Source: Bryobacterales bacterium | GTDB taxonomy: Bacteria; Acidobacteriota; Terriglobia; Bryobacterales; Bryobacteraceae | Direction: 5' to 3' | Assembly (NCBI GenBank): GCA_016789905.1 | Contig: JAEUQC010000065.1 | Coordinates: 58,526 to 122,525, forward strand | DNA length: 64,000 nucleotides | Position numbers and translations under genes: made by a program | Part shown: piece by piece, positions 7,633-15,347 of the stretch | Position numbering within the stretch: the first letter of the stretch is position 1 | Layout of the letters: every line of letters begins with the position of its first letter | Notes under the pieces: generated by a model | What the model was told of the DNA's origin: nothing | Seen by the model: only the letters and a program-made list of their open reading frames with translations | The model's database searches: none

Positions 7633-9003
7633 CTAGCGGCTGAAACGAAGGGTTTGCATAATCTGCTGATACTCGGGCTGCGCCACGCGCCAACGCGATT
7701 CCGGCGCGATGAAAACGCCGTAGAACATGCCCTTCGAGTGCATGACGGTGAGGATCAAGACGTTCTCTTTTTCCCCGGAACGAAGCGAAGACGGGCCTTG
7801 TAGCGGGGTGAGTTTTGCAGGGTACCCATCCACCTGCGCCGTCTGGGCGTTGCCGCTGACCTTCAAGTTCGGATTGCCTTGCACAATCCCTCTGAGCAGT
7901 TCCTCGGTGGCCGCGTTGATATCGGTGGAGGACGGTTTCACGAAGCTAATGAGGATGCCGTGACCGATATCTTCTGCGCCATTGGCGCCTTTCACGACGC
8001 CATCGGCGGCGGTGAGCGAGGCGGAGACGCCGTCCTGGGCCGGGCGGGCATTCCAATCGCCGGGATAGCCGAGGGCGTAAAGCGAGGTCTGGTGCATCTT
8101 GAACCCGTTGGGGACGCTAGTGGAAACGGCGGGGCCCTGCGGGGCCTGCACCTGGGCGGGCGCCGCCTTCTTCGGGGGCGGCGGAAGTTTCTTAATGATC
8201 TCTCGCGCTTTGACGAGTTCCGGCGTGAGCGCAGCGGATTCATACGACGCCCGCGGGTAGAACTTCATGTCGTCCTGGATGTTCTTAATGCGATTGCCGG
8301 GATTGGGGTGGCTGGCGAAAAACTCCTGCATCTTGCTGGATCGCCCGTTTTCCGCCTCCAGTTTTTCAAAGAAACGCGCGAGTTCCACCGGGTTGTACCC
8401 GGCCTTGTGAACCAGCCGGGCTCCAAAAAGGTCGGCGTCGTTTTCGGCGGTGCGGGAGAATTTCATCAAAGCCGAATTGGCGCCCAGCCCGATTCCCAAC
8501 TGCGCCAGGCTGCCGATCATGCCGCCCTGTTGTTCAAAGATGCCACCGGCGATCATGGCCGGGATCTGAATCAGGTTGGCTTTCGAAGCCTGGTTCGTTC
8601 CGTGGCGGAGCATAACGTGGCCCATTTCGTGCCCCAGTACGCCGGCGATCTGCGCTTCGCTATCGGCGGCGGCGATCAACCCGGTGTTGACGTACATAGG
8701 ACCGCCAGGAAGGGCGAAGGCGTTAATCGACGGGTCGTTCACAACTTTGAAGGTGAAGGGGAACTTTTCGCCGTCAATCCCGGCCACTAGACGCGCGCCA
8801 ATCTTATTGACGTAGGCATGGAGCACCGGATCGGTGACTACCTGGTACTGCGTTTCAATCTCCTTGGCGTACTCCTGCCCCATTTGCACGTCCTGCGCGG
8901 GTTTGAAAAGATTCCAGCCGGGCTTCAAAACGCGTTGTTTAGGCGCGGCGAACAAGAGGCTGGCCGTTAGCAGGATCTGCGGAAGCACACGTCGGATTTG
9001 CAT
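7633..9003 (-). CDS. Exported M48-family zinc metalloprotease (BepA/YfgC-like)
   Basis: 456 residues from the ATG at 9003 (MQIRRVLPQILLTASLLFA, a Sec signal), preceded by TAGGAG with ten-base spacing; 63 upstream in-frame codons look non-coding. The zinc motif is H125-E-M-G-H129 (GVLGHEMGHVMLRH), with the third ligand in the later ENDADLFGARL helix. M48 enzymes of this type act in the periplasm on misfolded outer-membrane or lipoprotein substrates. A Pro/Ala linker after about residue 275 leads to a C-terminal domain that lacks TPR repeats, unlike BepA. First gene of the minus-strand run that continues with the DUF418 remnant and tpx. Confidence 0.9.
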   Translation of the reverse strand: MQIRRVLPQILLTASLLFAAPKQRVLKPGWNLFKPAQDVQMGQEYAKEIETQYQVVTDPVLHAYVNKIGARLVAGIDGEKFPFTFKVVNDPSINAFALPGGPMYVNTGLIAAADSEAQIAGVLGHEMGHVMLRHGTNQASKANLIQIPAMIAGGIFEQQGGMIGSLAQLGIGLGANSALMKFSRTAENDADLFGARLVHKAGYNPVELARFFEKLEAENGRSSKMQEFFASHPNPGNRIKNIQDDMKFYPRASYESAALTPELVKAREIIKKLPPPPKKAAPAQVQAPQGPAVSTSVPNGFKMHQTSLYALGYPGDWNARPAQDGVSASLTAADGVVKGANGAEDIGHGILISFVKPSSTDINAATEELLRGIVQGNPNLKVSGNAQTAQVDGYPAKLTPLQGPSSLRSGEKENVLILTVMHSKGMFYGVFIAPESRWRVAQPEYQQIMQTLRFSR

Positions 9004-9111
9004 GGTTTTGATTCTCCTAATGCCACCCGATATTCTACACGGACAGACATTTGGCCGTAGGATGCACCAGTGGCGGGGGGAGTTGCAACAGGAACCGCTT
9101 ATAATGGTTGA

Positions 9112-10032
9112 ATGTTGACGCCTACTGAAAAAATCTGGTGTAACGGAGAGTTTATCCGTTGGGATGAGGCCAAAATCCATGTGCTCTCCCATGTTGTAAG
9201 CTACGGCAGCGCGGTGTTTGAAGGCATCCGCTGCTATTCAACCCCGAACGGGCCACGGCTTTTCCGCGTAAACGAGCACTACCGGCGGCTGCTCGATTCC
9301 GCGAAAATCTACCGCATGGACGGCATTTCGTTCGGTGTAGCCGATATGACGGCAGCCACCCTCGAGCTTATCCGCGTCAACAAGCTCGAGGCCTGCTACG
9401 TACGGCCGATTTTGCTTCGTGGCTATAGCGACGTCGGCGTGCTGGGCATCAATAACCCGCTCGACCTCTACATTGCCTGCTGGCAATGGGGCCAGTATTT
9501 GGGCGAAGAGGCGCTGGCCCAGGGTGTGGACGTTTGCATTTCCTCCTGGAACCGGATCGCGCCGAACACGCTGCCAGCGCTATCGAAGGCCGCGGCCAAC
9601 TACATGAATTCCCAGTTGATTCGCATGGAAGCCCATTTCAATGGCTATGCCGAAGGAATCGCGCTCGATACGAATGGCTACATCTCGGAAGGCTCCGGCG
9701 AAAACATCTTTGTCATTCGCGACGGCAAAATCGTAACTCCGCCGCTTGGGAATTCCGCGCTGCCGGGCATTACGCGCGACTCTATCATCAAGCTGTCCAA
9801 GAAACTGGGAATCGAAATCACCGAGTCCATGATCCCTCGGGAAATGCTCTATATCGCCGACGAAGTGTTCTTCACGGGAACCGCGGCGGAGGTGACGCCG
9901 ATTCGCTCCATCGACAAGATCAAAATCGGCTCTGGCCAACGCGGACCGGTGACCGAAGCGCTGCAAAAGGCGTTCTTCGGAATCATCAACGGTACAGAAC
10001 CGGATACGGAAGGCTGGCTGACAGCGCTGTAG
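9112..10032 (+). CDS. ilvE: Branched-chain amino acid aminotransferase
   Basis: 306 residues, full length for the class IV PLP aminotransferase IlvE, which makes the last step to leucine, isoleucine and valine. The Schiff-base lysine is K159 in PNTLPALSKA. Other marks are SYGSAVFEGIR, the Arg in YVRPI, the phosphate-binding SEGSGENIF and the FFTGTAAEVTPI loop. It is divergent from the M48 gene by about 110 bases and stands alone. The Shine-Dalgarno is weak. A hairpin at 10061-10090 probably ends its transcript. Confidence 0.95.
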   Translation: MLTPTEKIWCNGEFIRWDEAKIHVLSHVVSYGSAVFEGIRCYSTPNGPRLFRVNEHYRRLLDSAKIYRMDGISFGVADMTAATLELIRVNKLEACYVRPILLRGYSDVGVLGINNPLDLYIACWQWGQYLGEEALAQGVDVCISSWNRIAPNTLPALSKAAANYMNSQLIRMEAHFNGYAEGIALDTNGYISEGSGENIFVIRDGKIVTPPLGNSALPGITRDSIIKLSKKLGIEITESMIPREMLYIADEVFFTGTAAEVTPIRSIDKIKIGSGQRGPVTEALQKAFFGIINGTEPDTEGWLTAL

Positions 10033-10060
10033 ACTGGCTGACGGCCCCTTTAGATCGGTT

Positions 10061-10090
10061 CGGAGGCGCCTTCTGTAAGTGGCGTCTCCG
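10061..10090 (+). terminator. Hairpin after ilvE
   Basis: CGGAGGCGCC pairs with GGCGTCTCCG (ten pairs, one G-U) around the loop TTCTGTAAGT. It starts 28 bases after the ilvE stop. No T-run follows, so termination is plausible but not certain. The gap up to nagA (10033-10412) otherwise holds no gene I can support; its right part is AT-rich with DnaA-box-like sequences. Confidence 0.45.
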
Positions 10091-10335
10091 CTTCTGTGCC
10101 ATGGATTTACACCCTTAGCGCGGAGGCGGGGACGTCGTTTTCAGTTAGCGCCCCGGAACCTGCTTGCCAAGGCATGGGGCGAATCACGCCATGACAGATG
10201 TCGAGAATGTCTAGAGAAATCCGCGGGAGAGCGCTCCGGCCACCTCCCCCGAGATCAGCCTCGTGCGCCGCATCCCGCGGAATCTGTAAATAGTTGTACC
10301 AGTTTCCGTGGATGGATACCAGCGGAAAAGCGTGT

Positions 10336-10406
10336 TCATCCACAACCTTTTTTTCGTTTGCTTTGTTACAGTTAGAGAGGCATCCCTGTGCGGAAGCTGT
10401 GGATAA
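10336..10406. promoter_or_regulatory. DnaA box pair upstream of nagA
   Basis: TGTGGATAA at 10398-10406 is the exact reverse complement of the consensus DnaA box TTATCCACA. TCATCCACA at 10336-10344 differs by one base. Between them lies the most AT-rich stretch nearby, with a run of seven T. The perfect box ends six bases before the nagA ATG. One perfect and one near box are too few to claim an origin; a DnaA-regulated promoter or titration site is more modest, and chance is possible. Confidence 0.4.
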
Positions 10407-10412
10407 AACAAA

Positions 10413-11564
10413 ATGACCAAGAAATGTTTCGGCTACGACGCGCTGCGCGGTGAGAACATCCTGCTCGAATTCGGTTCGCTGATCGAGTTGACCGACGAAC
10501 TAGTGGAGCCGACCGAAGGGCTGCCGTATTTGGCACCGGGGTTCATCGATTTGCAGGTGAACGGGTTCGATGGGGTGGATTACAATTCGCCGGATTCGAC
10601 GCATGAGGATATCGCCCGGTCGTTGCGAACGCAGTTTGCCAGCGGAACGACGCGCCTGCTTCCAACGGTGATTACGGGGAGCCGGGAAGGCATGCTTGGG
10701 TCGTTGCGGAACCTGTACCAAGCCAAGGAGGCGCTGGCCGAAGGGGTGGCCATCGAAGGTTTTCACGTGGAGGGGCCGCATATTGCGGCGGAAGACGGAC
10801 CGCGGGGCGCGCATCCGAAGCAGCACGTGCGGCCGCCGGACGTGGATGAGTACCGGCGTTGGCAGGATGCGACGTACGGGTTGGTGAAGCTTGTCACGAT
10901 CGCGCCGGAGTGGCCCGGCGCGCCGGCCTACATTGAAGCGCTGACGCGGGAGGGCGTAACCGTGGCGATCGGACACACGGCGGCCCAGCGGGAGCATATT
11001 CAGGACGCCGTGAGCGCGGGCGCGACGCTATCGACGCACCTGGGAAACGGCGCACACTCGGTGATGGCACGGCATCCAAACTATTTGTGGGAACAGATGG
11101 CGGAAGACCGGCTGAACGCGGATTTCATTGTGGACGGTATCCACATTGGGGAGGCGTTCCTGAAAGTGGCGTTGCGGGCCAAAGGAATTGATCGTTCGAT
11201 TCTGGTGACCGATGCCAGTTCGCCGGCCGGGGCCAAGCCGGGGCGATACTTCCTGGGCGACCAGCCGGTGGATTTGACCGAGGACGACCGGGTGGTTCTG
11301 GCCGGGCAGACTCGCCTGGCCGGATCCGCACTAAAAATGCATCGGGGCGTCGAGAATCTGATGCGGTTTGCAGGCCTCTCGTTGGAAGAGGCGTTAACCA
11401 TGGCCACGCGGAACCCGGCACGTGTGGGACGAATCGCGGGCCGCCAACGAGGCTTGTCAGTGGGAGACAGGGCCGATTTTGTCCTTTTCGATTTCGACGA
11501 GGCACAAAAGAACATCCGCATCCGCGAAACGTGGATCGGCGGCGAGTGCTTCTATCGGGCGTAA
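10413..11564 (+). CDS. nagA: N-acetylglucosamine-6-phosphate deacetylase
   Basis: 383 residues of the amidohydrolase superfamily, removing acetate from GlcNAc-6-phosphate during amino-sugar or murein recycling. Visible marks: the opening APGFIDLQVNGFDGVD, the metal-site segment FHVEGPH, GHTAA, STHLGNG (THLFNAM in most homologues), DGIHI, and the catalytic TDAS. Size matches the family. There is no nagB or transporter neighbour, so it acts as a lone catabolic gene here. The upstream leader contains a DnaA box that overlaps the expected ribosome-binding region; no strong Shine-Dalgarno is visible. Confidence 0.9.
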   Translation: MTKKCFGYDALRGENILLEFGSLIELTDELVEPTEGLPYLAPGFIDLQVNGFDGVDYNSPDSTHEDIARSLRTQFASGTTRLLPTVITGSREGMLGSLRNLYQAKEALAEGVAIEGFHVEGPHIAAEDGPRGAHPKQHVRPPDVDEYRRWQDATYGLVKLVTIAPEWPGAPAYIEALTREGVTVAIGHTAAQREHIQDAVSAGATLSTHLGNGAHSVMARHPNYLWEQMAEDRLNADFIVDGIHIGEAFLKVALRAKGIDRSILVTDASSPAGAKPGRYFLGDQPVDLTEDDRVVLAGQTRLAGSALKMHRGVENLMRFAGLSLEEALTMATRNPARVGRIAGRQRGLSVGDRADFVLFDFDEAQKNIRIRETWIGGECFYRA

Positions 11565-11605
11565 CCAACCCTGCTCAATCCGTTCTCGAAGCCTACCGGC
11601 TGGAA

Positions 11606-11806
11606 TTACGAACCCTGCGACGCCGCCGAACCTAACGAACTGGAAATCTTCGAGAATATCTGGCTAATGTTTTCGCCAACACCCGGCATCACCGCGCCGG
11701 CCGCCACGGCGACAAACCCCGCCATCAACGCGTATTCAATCAGATCCTGACCTTTTGTTTCTTTCCACAAGCGGGCGGCGAATCGGTATTTCTGCACGAA
11801 TTTCAT
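11606..11806 (-). CDS. flp: Flp/Fap-type pilin subunit
   Basis: A 66-residue prepilin. A charged leader (FAARLWKETKGQ) precedes DLIEYALMAGFVAVAAGAV, the type IVb Flp signature, in which the Glu follows the prepilin peptidase site and the hydrophobic helix packs the filament. ATG at 11806, with GAAGGGAT upstream as ribosome-binding site. No tad/cpa assembly genes are nearby, so the gene is an orphan that must use machinery encoded elsewhere. Its 180-base leader (11807-11986) has several GC-rich hairpins and no recognised riboswitch. Confidence 0.9.
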   Translation of the reverse strand: MKFVQKYRFAARLWKETKGQDLIEYALMAGFVAVAAGAVMPGVGENISQIFSKISSSLGSAASQGS

Positions 11807-11986
11807 TTTGTAGATCCCTTCTCGTTATCAGCGTAAACGCAAACGTAAACCATTACACTGCACACGAAGACCTACCAATGGGACTTCTGATCCGTACTCC
11901 GTTAGGGGCGACGCGGCCCATTCCTATTTGGCCGGTAATACCTCCCAGTGGGCGGGTGGCCGATTCACCCGGGTTCTCTTCCCGGT

Positions 11987-12823
11987 TCAACCGCGCGACC
12001 AGTGCCGGTATAACTCTTCGATGCGATTCGCCTCGCAGGGGCCCTCGTGGATCACGACGCGATAGTTAAACGTGAGTACCTGACCGGGCTTGAGAACGTA
12101 GACGCCATCCGGCCCCCGGTTCTTGCTGAAACTCCGGCTTCCGAAGGGATTGGCCGCGCAAAGGCTATAGCCACGGGCGTGCCATTGCGTGGGGTGGCGG
12201 AGATTGGCCGGGTGGTCGAAAACGGCCACGCCAGCGCGGGTGCCGTCAATTGCCGCTGAATAATCCACCCAGCGCGCCGATTGCCCCCAAATGTTCTTTG
12301 TCCCTTCCAGTCCGTCCGCATTCATGAGCCGGGCGCCGCGGTCTTCGCGGAAAGCATCGTTCAGGCGAAAGGCGAAGCCTCCATCGTCGGTATCTCCAAA
12401 GGTCAGGGCCCGCTCCGGCCCGGGAATCACCTGGATAAGCGCGTCGATATAACGAAAAGCGCCATCATCCTTTACGGTGTAGCGCTGCAGGTTCGTGCCA
12501 ATTCGCTCGCCGGCGGGCGTAACCATGGCAAACCGGTCCTTTTCCGGGGTGCGGACAAGGCGCGAAGTCTTGTCGCGTCCAAGCTCTCGCCAGAAGTCGT
12601 GTCCGTTGATAATTCCATGCCCCCACCAGAGCCCGCGATGCCAGGCATGATCGGTGTTTTCTCCAGTGGACGGCTCCACCGGGTAGCGGCGCGCCAGATT
12701 GCGGCCGGAAACGGTACGAAGCGGGTAGAGAAACGGCTTGTCCCATTCTTCGCTGGTGTGGAGTGTAGCCGGCTGGGCCCGCAAAGCGCCCGCGCCCAGC
12801 AACAGGTGGCGGCGTTGTAACAT
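11987..12823 (-). CDS. DUF6807 (PmoA-like) exported protein
   Basis: 278 residues starting with an Arg-rich leader (MLQRRHLLLGAGAL). The motif HAWHRGLWWGHGIINGHDFW marks the DUF6807/'PmoA family' group common in Planctomycetes and Acidobacteria. Despite the name there is no evidence for methane oxidation; the fold looks like a sugar-enzyme accessory domain, and its biochemical role is unknown. Its ATG overlaps the stop of the Gfo/Idh/MocA gene (TAATG), so the two form a coupled pair, suggesting joint work on a sugar or sugar derivative. Confidence 0.85.
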   Translation of the reverse strand: MLQRRHLLLGAGALRAQPATLHTSEEWDKPFLYPLRTVSGRNLARRYPVEPSTGENTDHAWHRGLWWGHGIINGHDFWRELGRDKTSRLVRTPEKDRFAMVTPAGERIGTNLQRYTVKDDGAFRYIDALIQVIPGPERALTFGDTDDGGFAFRLNDAFREDRGARLMNADGLEGTKNIWGQSARWVDYSAAIDGTRAGVAVFDHPANLRHPTQWHARGYSLCAANPFGSRSFSKNRGPDGVYVLKPGQVLTFNYRVVIHEGPCEANRIEELYRHWSRG

Positions 12824-14076
12824 TAGACCCCCTTTGGCGCCGCCCAGTGGTTGCGATATTTGCGGCGGAGCATGGCGTTGGCTTCCGTGTCATTCGGGAT
12901 CGACTCGTTGGCGGCGTTGAAGCGCACGTTGCGGCCGGTGCGATGAACGATATTTCCCAAGTGGCAATGCGCGCTGGAGATGTGTCCGATCTCGATATCG
13001 CAGTTCGGGCGCTGGCGGGAGCGTACGCAGTCGATGAAGTTCTGCATGTGCGTGTCCGGCAGTCCGTCCTGCTGCTCCTCCACCAGTTTCCCCGCTTTGT
13101 CAAACAGGCGATGCCCCCATTTCCGGTTCCAGCGGCCGATGTGCAGGAAGCCGTCGGTGCCGTAGACGGCAACGCCGTTATCAATACCTTCCAACCCGTA
13201 ATCGTGCCAGATGCGCATCTCCCAGATCAGCCCTTTGCCACCGTAATCGAACGTAATGTTCATCGTATCCGGCGTCTGCTGGTCGTCGTCAAAATAGTAC
13301 TTCGCGCCAGAACCGCTTACTTGTTTCGGCATGTCGGCACCCAGCGCCCAGCGGGCGATGTCTATCTGATGGGCGCCATCGTTCCCCATGTCGCCGGTGC
13401 CGAAATTCCAGTTCCAGTGCCATTTGTAGTGGTGGCGGTTCTCATTGAACGGAACCATCTCGGCGGGGCCTACCCAGGTGTCGTAATCAAAGCCGGGAGG
13501 CAACGGCCCGTCTGGTTTCCGGCCTATGTCGTCCCGTTGCTGGGAATTCCAGGCTTTGGCCATCAATACGCGGCCAAGCGTTTTGCCTTGGGCAATTTCC
13601 ACGGCCTTCCGGGTGCTGGGGCGGCTGCGCGACTGCATCCCTGCCTGGACCACCCGATTGTACTTGCGGGCGGCTTCCACCAGCAGCCGGCCCTCGCGCA
13701 AGTTATGGGAGACGGGCTTTTCGACGTAGACATCCTTTCCCGCTGCGCAGGCGAGTATGGCGGCCGGCGCGTGCCAGTGGTCGGGCGTGGCGATGAGAAC
13801 GGCGTCCACGTCCCGGTCCTCCAGAACTCGTCGCAGGTCGGCGCTGCCGCGCACTTGCCCGTAGCCCGCTTTGGCCGCGTTAGCCTGCGCCTTTTCCAGG
13901 CGGGCCTGGTCGACATCGCAAAGGTGCGTCAGTCGCGCATTGGGAACGCGCGTCAGTTCCTGCGTCATCAGGGCGTTGCCGCGGCCGCCCACACCGATGA
14001 TCCCAATGCGAACCGTGTCGGACGGAGCGGCGGCGAGTGAAGTGGCCAGAAAATGGCGTCGATTCAGGATACGCAT
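12823..14076 (-). CDS. Exported Gfo/Idh/MocA-family oxidoreductase
   Basis: 417 residues. The leader NRRHFLATSLAAAP is Tat-like. The Rossmann motif is VRIGIIGVGGRGN, and the family catalytic lysine is in DVYVEKPVSHNL. The C-terminal half carries the GAHQIDIARWALG and WGHRLFD segments of the secreted subgroup. Such enzymes oxidise or reduce sugars with a tightly bound NAD(P). It is the first gene of a pair with the DUF6807 protein and is divergent from the MFS transporter gene, with 31 bases between the starts. Confidence 0.9.
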   Translation of the reverse strand: MRILNRRHFLATSLAAAPSDTVRIGIIGVGGRGNALMTQELTRVPNARLTHLCDVDQARLEKAQANAAKAGYGQVRGSADLRRVLEDRDVDAVLIATPDHWHAPAAILACAAGKDVYVEKPVSHNLREGRLLVEAARKYNRVVQAGMQSRSRPSTRKAVEIAQGKTLGRVLMAKAWNSQQRDDIGRKPDGPLPPGFDYDTWVGPAEMVPFNENRHHYKWHWNWNFGTGDMGNDGAHQIDIARWALGADMPKQVSGSGAKYYFDDDQQTPDTMNITFDYGGKGLIWEMRIWHDYGLEGIDNGVAVYGTDGFLHIGRWNRKWGHRLFDKAGKLVEEQQDGLPDTHMQNFIDCVRSRQRPNCDIEIGHISSAHCHLGNIVHRTGRNVRFNAANESIPNDTEANAMLRRKYRNHWAAPKGV

Positions 14077-14107
14077 AACCTACCTGGGCCAATATACACT
14101 AGCGGGG

Positions 14108-15331
14108 ATGGAATTGACGCGTGGCGCGCGGATGGCCGTGCTGGCCGCATCCGTGTTGGGGTTGGTCTTCGACGGCGTGGAGCTCGGTCTCATGCCCATC
14201 GCGGCCTTGTCCGTCTCGAAAAGCCTGCTGGGCGAGGGCTACACCGCCACCCTCGGCGGCGACTGGTTCGCGCGATTCACAGCGGCGCTCATGTTGGGGG
14301 CGGCGATAGGCGGCGTGGCTTTGGGCAACCTGGGAGACCGCATCGGGCGGACTCGCGCGATGGGAATCAGCATCCTTTTCTACTCCGTTTTCGCGGCGCT
14401 TGGCGCCTGGGCGCGGAGCGCGGAGCAGATGTTGGCGCTGCGCTTCCTGGTGGGTTTGGGCGTGGGTGGCATGTGGCCAAACGGTATGGCGCTGGTGGCC
14501 GAATGCTGGCCGAAAGCATCAAAACCGCTGGTCTCCGGCGTCATGTCGGCGGGCCTCAACGCGGGCATCCTGCTGCTCTCGCAACTGGCGCGGCAGTGGC
14601 CCATCACCCCCGATTCCTGGCGTTGGATCTTTCAACTTTCCGGGGCGCCCACGCTGCTCGGCATCGCCATTCTCACGCTACTGCCGGAATCACCAGCCTG
14701 GCTGGCCTCCCGCGGAGCCGCCAACCGAAAGCCGGCGCCGTTCGCCGATCTGTTCCGGCCCGATCTTGTGCGGATAACCCTCGCGGCCATTGTCGTCAGC
14801 GCCATTCCCATGGTGGGCGCCTGGGCGGCGAGTAAGTGGATGATTCCGTGGGCGGACAAAGTGGCCGGCGCGGCGAATGCCGAATACAAGGCGGCCACGC
14901 AAGGCTGGTGGGCGATTGGCGCGACTATTGGCAGCCTGGCCGGCGCGCAACTGGCCGGTTGGATTGGCCGGCGGCGCAGCTATCTGCTCATTAGCGCTGG
15001 GGCGTCCGCATTGACGATCTCGATGTTTCAACTCACCGCGCCGCTGCAACCGGGATTTCATGCCGTGGTCTTTATCCAAGGACTGGTGGCCACACTGTTC
15101 TTCGGCTGGCTGGCCGTCTATCTGCCGGAATTGTTCCCCGTTGCCGTGCGCGCCACTGGAAGCGGCCTGGCGTATAACTCCGGCCGGTTCGCGACGGCCG
15201 CGGGCGTCCTGGCCGCGGGTTTGCTATTCAGCGCGCTCGGCGGGGACTACCCGCGCGTGGGCTCCATTTGCGCCGGCATCTATGCCCTGGGGATCGCCGC
15301 TATCTGGCTGGTGAAAGAGCCCGAGCTTTGA
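14108..15331 (+). CDS. MFS transporter (sugar/organic acid porter type)
   Basis: 407 residues with about twelve membrane helices. The loop 2-3 motif is GNLGDRIGRTRAMG, repeated after helix 8 as GWIGRRRSYLL. The WPNGMALVAECWP segment in helices 4-5 and a PELFPVAVRATG motif near the end are typical of sugar and aromatic acid porters (AAHS/SP groups). The start at 14108 is preferred; a longer open frame to the left lies inside the divergent gene. Substrate unknown. Divergence from the Gfo/Idh operon suggests it imports what that pair handles. Confidence 0.85.
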   Translation: MELTRGARMAVLAASVLGLVFDGVELGLMPIAALSVSKSLLGEGYTATLGGDWFARFTAALMLGAAIGGVALGNLGDRIGRTRAMGISILFYSVFAALGAWARSAEQMLALRFLVGLGVGGMWPNGMALVAECWPKASKPLVSGVMSAGLNAGILLLSQLARQWPITPDSWRWIFQLSGAPTLLGIAILTLLPESPAWLASRGAANRKPAPFADLFRPDLVRITLAAIVVSAIPMVGAWAASKWMIPWADKVAGAANAEYKAATQGWWAIGATIGSLAGAQLAGWIGRRRSYLLISAGASALTISMFQLTAPLQPGFHAVVFIQGLVATLFFGWLAVYLPELFPVAVRATGSGLAYNSGRFATAAGVLAAGLLFSALGGDYPRVGSICAGIYALGIAAIWLVKEPEL

Positions 15332-15347
15332 TACAACAAGCGAAGCG

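Noticed and set aside
10336..10406. Replication origin
   Set aside because: Only one perfect and one near DnaA box are present, with no dnaA, dnaN or gidA neighbour, and the strand bias does not show an origin-type change here.
11807..11986. c-di-GMP riboswitch in the flp leader
   Set aside because: The leader lacks the conserved GEMM core as I know it; only generic GC-rich stems are present.
12847..14040. 397-codon plus-strand open frame opposite the Gfo/Idh gene
   Set aside because: It is antisense to a full oxidoreductase with EKP and Rossmann motifs, and its translation has no recognisable fold. Such frames are expected in high-GC codon usage.
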